Virus record (IMG/VR): IMGVR_UViG_3300019752_000002
Location: 1 to 40,932 of that record
Source: a virus
Direction: 5' to 3' (one strand)
Length of the DNA: 40,932 nt
Of this stretch, positions 29,601 through 35,478 are shown one piece after another (the first letter of the stretch is position 1; each line of letters starts with the position of its first letter). The notes under the pieces are model-generated. The model made no database searches, was not told the origin of the DNA, and saw nothing but the letters and a program-made list of their open reading frames with translations. Made by a program: the position numbers and the translations under genes.

Positions 29601-31538
29601 CAAAGTACAAGCGTAGCGGACGAACTAGAGCAAAACTTGCACATGACTATTAAAGATTACAAAACTACAGCAAATGGCATAATTAAAGATTACAGCTTAA
29701 AAGGCTTAATGAAGTTTTACTTAAATATAGAGATGGATAAAACAGAACAAAAAAGCGACTGGTCACAAAGTCTTACTGCAGAACAAAAAGAGTATGCAAT
29801 GGAGGACGTAAGACATTTACATAAGCTATACGAAGTAATTACAAAGAGCATACAAAGTAAAGGCATGGACTTAGTACTAAAGCTAGAAGAGAATACAACA
29901 AGAGCTATCATAGATGCTAACAGCCATACACTACACATTAACATGGAAAAGGGTAATAAACTAGCTGATAAGTTCGCTAAGATGTCTAATATTGAAGTAA
30001 CAAAGTACAATGAAATAATGAAAGATGTAGTAGCTCAGCTTTGGGAAAATAAAGAAGATATGTATAATGCATACTTGGACCACAAACACGCTGAGAAGAT
30101 GAAGACATTTAAAGCTAAGACAGATAAAGAATTAATGCTAAAAGCGGAGCTTAATTTTAAGAAAATAGAAAGTAAAATAGCAGAAATGCAAGAAAGTACT
30201 TTAAACGATAAAGAAGCTAAGAAGCTAGTAAGCTTAGAAAAAAGCATAGCTAATAAAGATATCTTTCTAGCTAAAGAATTAGCTAAGTTACAAAAAGCAG
30301 AAGCAAAGAAAACAGAGCGTAAAAAGCTGACAGATGCTAAGCTGGCTAAGGACTTAGCAGCATTGACAGATAAGGACGGCATATTTATTTCTAAGAGTAA
30401 AGGAATATTTAAGTATATTATGTCTACACTATTAGATATCGAAATAGATAGCACAGACAAGAAAGCAATAACTAAGCTTTTAGATAAGCATATAATTTTT
30501 AAGCAAATTGAAGCTATGACCGCAATGTTAAAAGAAAAGATGGATATAGAAAACGCTCTAAGATACAGAACTGGCGAAGGTAGAGTAATAACTAGATTGA
30601 ATCAAATTGGAGCTGTTACAGGGCGTATGTCCAGCTCAGCTTTGAAAGATAATTCAGGCAAGAAAGCTGGAATTAATATGCAGCAAATTAACAGAGATGC
30701 AGACTTTAGAGACATCTTTGAAGCTACAGAAGGAAAGAAGCTAATTCTAGCCGATTATAGTGGTATGGAATTAAGAATAGTAGCTAAAGTGGCTAAGGAA
30801 ACTAAAATGATAGAAGCTTTTTCTAAGAATGAAGACTTACATAGTAAAACAGCTGCTTTATTGCATGATATTGACTATACAGAGTTTATGGAAGTACTAA
30901 GTAATAGTGAACACAAGCTATACAAAGAATACAAAGCATATAGAAATGCAGCAAAGTCTGTAGGATTCTTGACTGTATATGGTGGTGGAGCTAAGGCATT
31001 AAGTGAAAATAGCGGAATAAGTACAGAAGAAGCAAAAGAGCTAATTAATAACTATAAAACGGTCGCTTTTCCTAAGCTAGCTGAGTATATAGAACAACAA
31101 AACAACACTAAGACAGTATTTACAGCTTTAGGGCGTAGAATAGACACAGAAGATGTAATAACAAGTGCAAAATACTTTGGTATGGCAAACTCTGAGTTTA
31201 GTTGGAAACAACATAATTATGAACAAAGAATAGCAGGGCTTTACAGTGCAGCTGGGTATACAACTCCAGTTAACTTCCCTATCCAGGGAACGGGAGCGGA
31301 CATAGTAAAGCTTGCAATGTCTTTATTAATAGATCACGAAGATTACATAGCTGACGATGTACACATAGCACACGTTGTACATGATGAAATTATACTAGAA
31401 GTTAGCGAAGCAGTAGCTAAGAAATGGACAACTATATTACAAGATGTAATGGAGCTAGCAGGCAACACTATAATGGATAATAAAGTTTATATGGAAGCAG
31501 AAGCAGCAATTGGTAACAGCTGGAATGAAGCAAAGTAA
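26667..31538 (+). CDS. Replisome fusion: primase-like/SF3 helicase joined to 3'-5' exonuclease and family A DNA polymerase, 1623 aa
   Basis: Parts in order. (1) Residues 70-205 resemble an archaeo-eukaryotic primase core with MFELEQ in the acid-pair place, KTGGGYN and RLRLPLAGTVNPKYG. (2) About 272-300 is a zinc-finger-like CHC2 pattern (TCIHPLHLDLKPS, VCKSGH). (3) D5-type helicase with Walker A GKGANGKST (about 545) and motif C LLLAGNTMPYVSETNRALVR (about 645). (4) DnaQ-like exonuclease ALDIETTG (about 890), HNITFDMAF, YAMEDVRHL. (5) Family A polymerase: motif A ADYSGMELR (about 1365), motif B with SVGFLTVYGGG, motif C VHDEI (about 1573). Phages usually carry helicase and polymerase as separate genes. 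A lysine-rich coiled coil (about 1130-1245) interrupts the polymerase. Confidence 0.85.
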   Translation: MLRLDKNEHLIVRLNKNNLDGSLNYEKPAYMVIKDLESLNDIKPLPNHSYYIENYTTTDKVTEYRSSLPTKSTKRFIMFELEQHQGMKLAGEISTELVNKLVKTHDELMPEGLKSKDALLSYKTGGGYNLIYFTSIEFIRKITRAGRRVRKEINNIIKENAFHEEHNKEGVYDVSYHLSVKGLKRLRLPLAGTVNPKYGNKFSGVVMQETAKEVNLNKMELQQTQQEKSMDDLIMQAYEETRDEINIDKEEKILAGTLDYLTSLGYDVGSDNTCIHPLHLDLKPSMYIGYDGKAVCKSGHSDHHRFSTADLVEAKGGDVTKIAQTDYVSNDLQLNGTFIENDTIRTVLRHIERNRVMVIGTNISDKATVYNYDNGRWSISAISSILWRAANNMAEICRNTLGKITNMGFDPVELKKSELYKLISKATIVRADNNHKTLMQTLILVIETEREIRNKALFSSLPSEKELSIPFLNGVYNAKTDKLEQETPKHRILSRVGVKYKKFSDYSEIENMLNDWTGGQGTELAIGLARALTRAESGKMLFLIGKGANGKSTLTTEILGAVLNNNKDSDDRASNISLINLADTSGNNFMLQSLAGKSCNISSEIERSHALLDTLKEKTGEGDVIQVNIKHKQPFEMKFNATLLLAGNTMPYVSETNRALVRRIQIFEFNNDYLKLNTTQQLREFRSRIRSNDFLELFFSYLANILNKYNQNLIAEQAESKVVELIKKYNDTIRTLIEYEYVVEAEAKASLVDFQAKLDILHGDIKQGSQWSRRVVVEKLKEKGFVTDIQNNIVGLRPKTSDDDNTPPKPKKEETMQRKEKGHKNKTSLFAKKQAEKAKEQNTTDIFTPSNLRHTMQLITPSTVAPQSVFDKVNSLLGDKLKGRIITALDIETTGLIPSEHKVATIQMLNSAGEEFIEVKKHSEMELSLLLDKRLNNQAVLGHNITFDMAFLKEHYDVDVVRDNIYVLDTMIAAKIDRQSTSVADELEQNLHMTIKDYKTTANGIIKDYSLKGLMKFYLNIEMDKTEQKSDWSQSLTAEQKEYAMEDVRHLHKLYEVITKSIQSKGMDLVLKLEENTTRAIIDANSHTLHINMEKGNKLADKFAKMSNIEVTKYNEIMKDVVAQLWENKEDMYNAYLDHKHAEKMKTFKAKTDKELMLKAELNFKKIESKIAEMQESTLNDKEAKKLVSLEKSIANKDIFLAKELAKLQKAEAKKTERKKLTDAKLAKDLAALTDKDGIFISKSKGIFKYIMSTLLDIEIDSTDKKAITKLLDKHIIFKQIEAMTAMLKEKMDIENALRYRTGEGRVITRLNQIGAVTGRMSSSALKDNSGKKAGINMQQINRDADFRDIFEATEGKKLILADYSGMELRIVAKVAKETKMIEAFSKNEDLHSKTAALLHDIDYTEFMEVLSNSEHKLYKEYKAYRNAAKSVGFLTVYGGGAKALSENSGISTEEAKELINNYKTVAFPKLAEYIEQQNNTKTVFTALGRRIDTEDVITSAKYFGMANSEFSWKQHNYEQRIAGLYSAAGYTTPVNFPIQGTGADIVKLAMSLLIDHEDYIADDVHIAHVVHDEIILEVSEAVAKKWTTILQDVMELAGNTIMDNKVYMEAEAAIGNSWNEAK
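29096..31538 (+). CDS. Internal in-frame start: stand-alone exonuclease-polymerase, 808 aa (nested)
   Basis: Inside the fusion gene, AAGAAGGAGGAAACT (29097-29111) stands directly before ATG 29112, codon 816, in frame. This is as good a ribosome-binding site as those of most genes here. It falls exactly in the disordered linker between the helicase half and the exonuclease half (PKPKKEET-MQRKEKGHKN). Initiation there would give an 808-aa polymerase with its whole exonuclease, alongside the full fusion. The site itself encodes K-K-E-E, so chance cannot be excluded. Confidence 0.5.
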
Positions 31539-31548
31539 TTAATTAAAC

Positions 31549-31564
31549 GGGGCTTTTACGCCCC
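31549..31564 (+). terminator. Hairpin after the replisome gene
   Basis: GGGGC-TTTTAC-GCCCC (5 bp), then TAGGAGGAG, the binding site of the next gene. No T run follows, so an mRNA-stabilising or processing role is as likely as termination. Confidence 0.45.
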
Positions 31565-31575
31565 TAGGAGGAGAT

Positions 31576-31761
31576 ATGAGTGACTGGGCAGCGTATGTAG
31601 ACGAATTAAAAGCAATGAGTGATGAAAGGCTACAGACAGAAGCAAAGAGCATGGCTAAAGCAATGCGTGTATTTACTGGCGGCTTATTACAGAGAGCTAC
31701 ATATAAAAACACTTGGGTAAGAATTGAACTAAGCAGGAGGAATAATGGAAAGTCTATTTAA
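31576..31761 (+). CDS. Small protein, 61 aa
   Basis: AGGAGGAGAT before the ATG. Product MSDWAAYVDELKAMSDERLQ, helical with a basic C-terminus (WVRIELSRRNNGKSI). Overlaps the next gene by 17 nt. Unknown function. Confidence 0.6.
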   Translation: MSDWAAYVDELKAMSDERLQTEAKSMAKAMRVFTGGLLQRATYKNTWVRIELSRRNNGKSI

Positions 31762-31960
31762 GAAAATTAGAGAAGCTACAGAGCACTTTATAACAGAGAA
31801 GGAAATAAGGTTTTTTAATGGGGCTTACTATGTAGCTATTTATAGCTCAGAGAATAGCGGATTTGCTAGAAAGATTAGTTATTCCGACTCTCCTAGAACT
31901 AAGCAACTATTTTTTGAAGCAATAAAGGAATATGATAAACTATGTAACAAGGAGGCATAA
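31745..31960 (+). CDS. Small protein, 71 aa
   Basis: Starts inside the previous gene after GCAGGAGGAATA. Product MESLFKKIREATEHFITEKE, mixed helix and strand. Its stop overlaps the next ATG (TAATG). Unknown. Confidence 0.55.
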   Translation: MESLFKKIREATEHFITEKEIRFFNGAYYVAIYSSENSGFARKISYSDSPRTKQLFFEAIKEYDKLCNKEA

Positions 31961-32202
31961 TGGCTAAGCCTTACGGACCAGCTACTTTAAATTATTTATG
32001 GCTATTTTGGGAGTATGAACCGCCCATGCACACTAATAGCTCTGGAGCATTAACAAGTAGAAATTATGCTAAGAATAAACAAATATATAAGAAATTTCAC
32101 AGCAAAGCTAGACGTAGAGATAGCAAAGCAATTTTGCAAGCAGAGTATAGACAAGCTTTACTAGACATAGAAGCAGAAGAATATCTAAATTACTTACACT
32201 AA
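31960..32202 (+). CDS. Small basic protein, 80 aa
   Basis: ATG after AAGGAGGCATA. Product MAKPYGPATLNYLWLFWEYE; a Trp/Tyr-rich start and a basic helix (KKFHSKARRRDSKAILQAEY). Possibly nucleic-acid binding by charge. Last gene before the sigma-factor promoter. Confidence 0.55.
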   Translation: MAKPYGPATLNYLWLFWEYEPPMHTNSSGALTSRNYAKNKQIYKKFHSKARRRDSKAILQAEYRQALLDIEAEEYLNYLH

Positions 32203-32216
32203 AATAAAAATAATAC

Positions 32217-32244
32217 TTGACAAACAACGAAATATCGTTATACT
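32217..32244 (+). promoter_or_regulatory. Promoter for the phage sigma factor
   Basis: TTGACA (32217-32222), 16 bp, TATACT (32239-32244). The spacer holds an ACGA/TCGT inverted repeat. No TGTGA array is present, so this gene may follow a different timing from the cassettes. Confidence 0.6.
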
Positions 32245-32263
32245 GTAAATAGGGAGGTCATAA

Positions 32264-32317
32264 ATGCATAGGAGCATAGATGATAACAACACAAGAAGAG
32301 TTAGTAACGCTAATTAA
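32264..32317 (+). CDS. Possible 17-aa leader peptide overlapping the sigma-factor start
   Basis: GGGAGGTCATAA precedes ATG 32264, a better site than the one of the sigma gene itself. The frame (MHRSIDDNNTRRVSNAN) runs past the sigma start in another frame and stops 38 nt into it. It could tune sigma synthesis by competition or reinitiation. Very short, so tentative. Confidence 0.35.
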   Translation: MHRSIDDNNTRRVSNAN

Positions 32318-32939
32318 GAAAACAGTAAACAAAAGAGCTAAGTTTGCTTTAAATAAGCGTACGCAAAAAGAAGAGTTAGTAAACGAGGCCTATATTTACG
32401 TTATGGAAAACAGGCACAGATTAGCAAAGTTTAAACATGACCCAGCTCACGAAAGGGCATACATTGTAAGTATGGTCAGAACAGCTATAACAAAGTTTTA
32501 CATAGCTTTAGACGTAGTAAAATTGCCCCCTATTAAGCATAGACGAAATAGCTTACATATCATAGACGCAGAGACACCCAAATTTGAAACTACAGCAGAC
32601 GACAAAGAAATTGAAAGCGAATATAGCAGAGCTGTTAAAAACATAGAAGCAGACTATCAAGGAAAGGAAAAAAGCGAAGAAGTAGAGCTTTGGAAAGACT
32701 TTTTTGACGATGCTTTTACAGAGCTTAGCAATGTAGAAACTTATATTATAGAAAATAGATATTACTTAGAGGACGTAGCAAAGCGTAAAACACTAAGAGA
32801 GCTAGCAGAAGAGCTACACGTAACAAGAGAAAGAGTATTTCAGCTAGAAGAGTCAGCATTGAATAAGCTACTTAACTACTATGTACAGAATAGCAACCCT
32901 AACGAAGCCCAAAGCTTTGAGCCTAAATTAATCTCCTAA
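32280..32939 (+). CDS. Phage sigma factor (sigma70 family), 219 aa
   Basis: Residues 171-199 (TLRELAEELHVTRERVFQLE then ESALNKL) are a clear sigma region 4.2 helix-turn-helix that recognises -35 boxes. Residues about 25-80 (EELVNEAYIYVMENRHRLAK ... AYIVSMVRTAI) have the spacing of region 2, which melts the -10 box. Regions 1.1 and a full region 3 are missing, as in small alternative sigmas. It should redirect host RNA polymerase; the late-strand TTAACA-N17-TAATA promoters are the natural targets (inference). The ATG follows AGGAGCATAG. Confidence 0.75.
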   Translation: MITTQEELVTLIKKTVNKRAKFALNKRTQKEELVNEAYIYVMENRHRLAKFKHDPAHERAYIVSMVRTAITKFYIALDVVKLPPIKHRRNSLHIIDAETPKFETTADDKEIESEYSRAVKNIEADYQGKEKSEEVELWKDFFDDAFTELSNVETYIIENRYYLEDVAKRKTLRELAEELHVTRERVFQLEESALNKLLNYYVQNSNPNEAQSFEPKLIS

Positions 32940-32946
32940 AATCAAA

Positions 32947-32994
32947 TGTGTCTTATTTGTGAACTTTGTAAACAGTTTGTAAACAGTTTGTAAA
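32947..32994 (+). promoter_or_regulatory. TGTGA/TGTAA operator array, site 5, with triple TTTGTAAACAG repeat
   Basis: TGTGTC 32947, TGTGAA 32958, then TGTAAA at 32967, 32978 and 32989. Steps are 11, 9, 11, 11 bp. The final copy begins 21 bp before the -35 box, as at sites 1-3. The first part differs by one base from site 1. Confidence 0.6.
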
Positions 32995-33009
32995 CAGAGC
33001 TAAATAGCC

Positions 33010-33038
33010 TTGACTTTGTAAAAAATAAATTATATAGT
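33010..33038 (+). promoter_or_regulatory. Sigma70-type promoter for the right-end small-gene operon
   Basis: TTGACT (33010-33015), 17 bp, TATAGT (33033-33038); boxes and the first spacer bases are the same as for cassette C. Confidence 0.65.
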
Positions 33039-33093
33039 GTTTATGTGGAGAGGGAATGAGTCCTAAACTACTTAACTTTAACAAGGAGACATC
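33039..33093 (+). promoter_or_regulatory. Leader related to cassettes B and C
   Basis: GAGGGAATGAGTCCTAAACT corresponds to AAGGGAATGGTCCTAAGCT of the other leaders, and the leader ends in AAGGAGACATC just before ATG, as in cassette C. This links the four TGTGA-controlled units. Confidence 0.45.
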
Positions 33094-33294
33094 ATGACTA
33101 AATCGGGAATATTATCACTAACAGCATATAACATGGGTAACAAAGAGTGGAATTTGTCAATTACTTTTAATAATGCTGGAGTAAGTCACTTCTACTCACT
33201 AAAAGGAACTAAACTAAATGCTATCAAAGATAGACTAGAAAGTATTGGACACAGTCTCACAAAAAAAGAAATATCAGCATTATTAAATAACTAA
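33094..33294 (+). CDS. Small protein, 66 aa
   Basis: AAGGAGACATC before ATG. Product MTKSGILSLTAYNMGNKEWN, strand-rich first half and a helix at the end. First gene of the right-end operon under the TGTGA-type promoter. Unknown. Confidence 0.6.
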   Translation: MTKSGILSLTAYNMGNKEWNLSITFNNAGVSHFYSLKGTKLNAIKDRLESIGHSLTKKEISALLNN

Positions 33295-33302
33295 ACAACC
33301 CC

Positions 33303-33320
33303 GCCCCCTAGGGGGCTTAA
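33303..33320 (+). terminator. Palindromic GC hairpin
   Basis: GCCCCCTAGGGGGC is a perfect 14-bp palindrome followed by TTAACTTT and the next ribosome-binding site. As hairpin it has at most 5-6 pairs with a minimal loop. Confidence 0.45.
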
Positions 33321-33339
33321 CTTTAAATAAGGAGACAAG

Positions 33340-33588
33340 ATGAAACTTACAAAGAAAATTACAGAATTACTAGAAAAGTACGACATTGAAGCTAAGTTAC
33401 TAGGTACAAGGTTTACCTGCTGCTTAACTAGCTATGTAGGAAAGATTAACAACGCTGATGTAACATTCAGCGAAACTGGTGTAGACGGTAGTCCACATAT
33501 TTTCAAGATATTTTTCATTTACAATGAAAGTGATTTAGCAGAACTAGAAAACTTTTTAAAAGGAGCAGGCCATGACTTTTCTAACTAG
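33340..33588 (+). CDS. Small protein, 82 aa
   Basis: AAGGAGACAAG before ATG. Product MKLTKKITELLEKYDIEAKL; an alternating strand/helix pattern and a Cys pair (TCCLTSY). Overlaps the next gene by 17 nt. Unknown. Confidence 0.55.
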   Translation: MKLTKKITELLEKYDIEAKLLGTRFTCCLTSYVGKINNADVTFSETGVDGSPHIFKIFFIYNESDLAELENFLKGAGHDFSN

Positions 33589-33778
33589 GTATTATGATAC
33601 AACATTTATAAGTTTGTGGGTAGAAGACCCTAAGCATGACATAGAAACTAAATGTAACAAGGCTGTGATTAAACTCGCAGAAGGCGGAGCTAATGAAAAG
33701 ATACTTAAGATAATCAGCAATGACAAGGTAGCATATCATAGCTATGTAATTCAAGAAGCTTTCGGAATAGATTTATAG
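33572..33778 (+). CDS. Small protein, 68 aa
   Basis: ATG inside the previous gene after AAAGGAGCAGGCC. Product MTFLTRYYDTTFISLWVEDP, strand then helices. Unknown. Confidence 0.5.
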   Translation: MTFLTRYYDTTFISLWVEDPKHDIETKCNKAVIKLAEGGANEKILKIISNDKVAYHSYVIQEAFGIDL

Positions 33779-33787
33779 GGAGGAAAT

Positions 33788-33991
33788 ATGACTAAACTAG
33801 ACAGACTAAAAGAAGTTAAAGAAGAAGCAAAGAAATTAATTGAAGCTATCGAAGCTGTGGAGGCTAAGCATAAAAAGGACAGCTATGTATTAAAAACTAA
33901 AAGTAATGAAAACAGCATAGTAAAAGCTAGACTAACTTTAGTAACACAGAGTATTTATGCTTATAAGAAAACTAATAGCTGGGAGGAGTAA
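33788..33991 (+). CDS. Small coiled-coil protein, 67 aa
   Basis: GGGAGGAAAT before ATG. Product MTKLDRLKEVKEEAKKLIEA is a Lys/Glu/Ala heptad pattern over the first 30 residues, then a basic helix. Stop overlaps the next ATG (TAATG). Confidence 0.55.
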   Translation: MTKLDRLKEVKEEAKKLIEAIEAVEAKHKKDSYVLKTKSNENSIVKARLTLVTQSIYAYKKTNSWEE

Positions 33992-34080
33992 TGAATATTT
34001 GGGAAGCCCTAGGCACTTTTATTGGTATGTTAGCCTTCTTTTTATTGGTTTTTATGACTTTACTTAGCTTTGATGGCTAA
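33991..34080 (+). CDS. Small membrane peptide, 29 aa
   Basis: ATG overlaps the previous TAA, with GGGAGGAGTA before it. One hydrophobic helix (residues 8-25: TFIGMLAFFLLVFMTLLS). It is the last plus-strand gene and faces the lysis cassette across a short gap. Too short for a typical holin. Confidence 0.5.
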   Translation: MNIWEALGTFIGMLAFFLLVFMTLLSFDG

Positions 34081-34102
34081 GTGATTGATTTTACTAAGGA
34101 AT

Positions 34103-34140
34103 GCACGAAGCTCAAAATCGCTCTGTGCTGCACGTTTTTT
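34103..34140. terminator. Possible terminator between convergent early and late blocks
   Basis: GCAC...AGC...GCT...GTGC can fold as an interrupted stem (34103-34128), followed by TGCACGTTTTTT ending in six T. It sits where the two transcription directions meet. Stem pairing is imperfect. Confidence 0.4.
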
Positions 34141-34167
34141 AAATTCGTGAACTTTACTACTCGGAAA

Positions 34168-34455
34168 TTAAGCCTTCAAAACAACTTTAACAACTTTATC
34201 ACAGCTACTGGCATTGTGACTAGTCGCTAAGGTAGAAACATTACTTTCTACTATGCCTATTCTACTTTCATGATTATCTAGCTTGCTATTTATAGTTGTA
34301 AGCTCTTTATCTTGTGCTATGTCTTTAAAATACCCAGCCTTAATTTGTTCTCTGTTATCAAACACTAATTTTACTAAGCCCTTAACCGCCCAAACTAAAA
34401 AAGCCCCTGCTGTAACTAATATAGCCCAGCTTATCTTTGCTAATATTGCTTCCAT
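34168..34455 (-). CDS. One-TM coiled-coil protein: holin or inner-membrane spanin candidate, 95 aa
   Basis: Residues about 7-28 (KISWAILVTAGAFLVWAVKG) form one membrane helix; the rest (FDNREQIKAGYFKDIAQDKE ... KLDNHESRIGIVESNVSTL) is polar with a coiled-coil pattern and a Cys near the end. N-in with the coil outside would be the layout of an i-spanin; small holins with a similar plan also exist. It ends the lysis cassette after the peptidase and the PLA2-like gene. The partner o-spanin is not obvious. Confidence 0.45.
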   Translation of the reverse strand: MEAILAKISWAILVTAGAFLVWAVKGLVKLVFDNREQIKAGYFKDIAQDKELTTINSKLDNHESRIGIVESNVSTLATSHNASSCDKVVKVVLKA

Positions 34456-34456
34456 A

Positions 34457-34969
34457 CTAATACCTTATTAATCCCATCTTCAAAGCTTCGCTATGTGTAT
34501 ACCATCTTTGAGCTTTACTAATCCATACTATTCTAGTAGCTCCTAACTTTTCTCTGTCATGATCTAGAGGCACAGCTCTAAAACTTGGTAGATCATTGAA
34601 GCCTAATTTATAGCTCCAGTTAAAAGCCGAGTCTCCAAAGTAGCTTACAAGTAAAAAATATTGGTGCATTTTATAGTAGTAAAACCATCTAGTCCAGATA
34701 CTATGCCCTGCTCTTTTAATACTTCGCTTCATAGCTTTTTTGAACTCTTTGTCAGCTATCTTCTTATCTTTCTTAGTTACTCCACGCCAGTATTTTACAT
34801 CATGCTTATTTGCGTCTTCTTTAAAATCTAAATCAAAATAAGGCTTCATAAAATTATCTATTTTTTCACCTAGAAGGTGGCTTAGCCAGTTAGGTCTAGC
34901 TCCATTGCATATAATTAATCTGTCGTATTCATTTAAATAAGTTATATCTTCAATTTTCTTCTTTGCCAT
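34457..34969 (-). CDS. Lysis-cassette protein with phospholipase A2-like HDxxY motif, 170 aa
   Basis: Residues 53-80 read ANKHDVKYWRG, then TKKDKKIADKEFKKAM: an H56-D57-x-x-Y60 core, a glycine, and an A-D-x-x-F element. This is the active-site helix pattern of phospholipase A2-like proteins (H-D pair, C-terminal Asp). A Cys and CNGARPNWL precede it. Two amphipathic/hydrophobic stretches follow near 95-120. It lies between the M15 peptidase and the membrane protein, so membrane attack during lysis or ejection is plausible. The family call is from motif only. Confidence 0.4.
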   Translation of the reverse strand: MAKKKIEDITYLNEYDRLIICNGARPNWLSHLLGEKIDNFMKPYFDLDFKEDANKHDVKYWRGVTKKDKKIADKEFKKAMKRSIKRAGHSIWTRWFYYYKMHQYFLLVSYFGDSAFNWSYKLGFNDLPSFRAVPLDHDREKLGATRIVWISKAQRWYTHSEALKMGLIRY

Positions 34970-34970
34970 A

Positions 34971-35462
34971 TTAGCTCCTCTGTATGCTTAATTTTCGTCT
35001 TGTAGTCACTAAGCCAACATGGATAAAAGTTCCATATCTTCTAAATAATACTTGTGCTAGCTCTCCACCCATACACTTTACTATTAAGTTAAATATCTCT
35101 AGCAACACATCTTTGTCTAATATTCTATTACCTTGCTTATCATAGAAGGCTAAGTCTAAAGCTTCCCAGAACGGGTGCTGCGATGTCTTAGAGCTTCCAG
35201 GAAGTAATTTATTAATCTTAAAAGTTCTATATCCGCTATTTACCCTAGTAATATAGCCAAAAGCATTATAAACTAGTTGTGATACTCTTACAAAAACACT
35301 AAGTAATCTATAGCCCTTTGCTACTGCTTTGTCGGATATCCATATATGATCTTGATGTGAACTAACTAAAATAGGGGCAAAGTCGAGCTGTATTTTTAAT
35401 AAGTCTTTCTTAGCTGTATACACTTTATTAGCTTTTCTAAAACCTTTTATTTCTACGCCCAT
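34971..35462 (-). CDS. M15-family peptidoglycan peptidase (endolysin), 163 aa
   Basis: Cell-wall peptidase with the M15 motifs: NSGYR (75-79), SSKTSQH (H96) with D103 seven residues on in EALDL, and the last zinc ligand in FIHVGL (H148). The usual SxHxxGxAxD has Trp (W99) instead of Gly, a small deviation. The catalytic acid is probably in the GGELAQVL region. No signal peptide, so it needs a holin or similar for export. It is the first gene of the lysis cassette. Confidence 0.75.
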   Translation of the reverse strand: MGVEIKGFRKANKVYTAKKDLLKIQLDFAPILVSSHQDHIWISDKAVAKGYRLLSVFVRVSQLVYNAFGYITRVNSGYRTFKINKLLPGSSKTSQHPFWEALDLAFYDKQGNRILDKDVLLEIFNLIVKCMGGELAQVLFRRYGTFIHVGLVTTRRKLSIQRS

Positions 35463-35478
35463 ACTTGCCCCACATTTT

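Noticed and set aside
30035-30460. Long open frame on the minus strand opposite the polymerase coiled coil
   Set aside because: Leu/Ser-rich shadow of a Lys/Glu-rich coding region; no ribosome-binding site and the sense frame has clear polymerase motifs.
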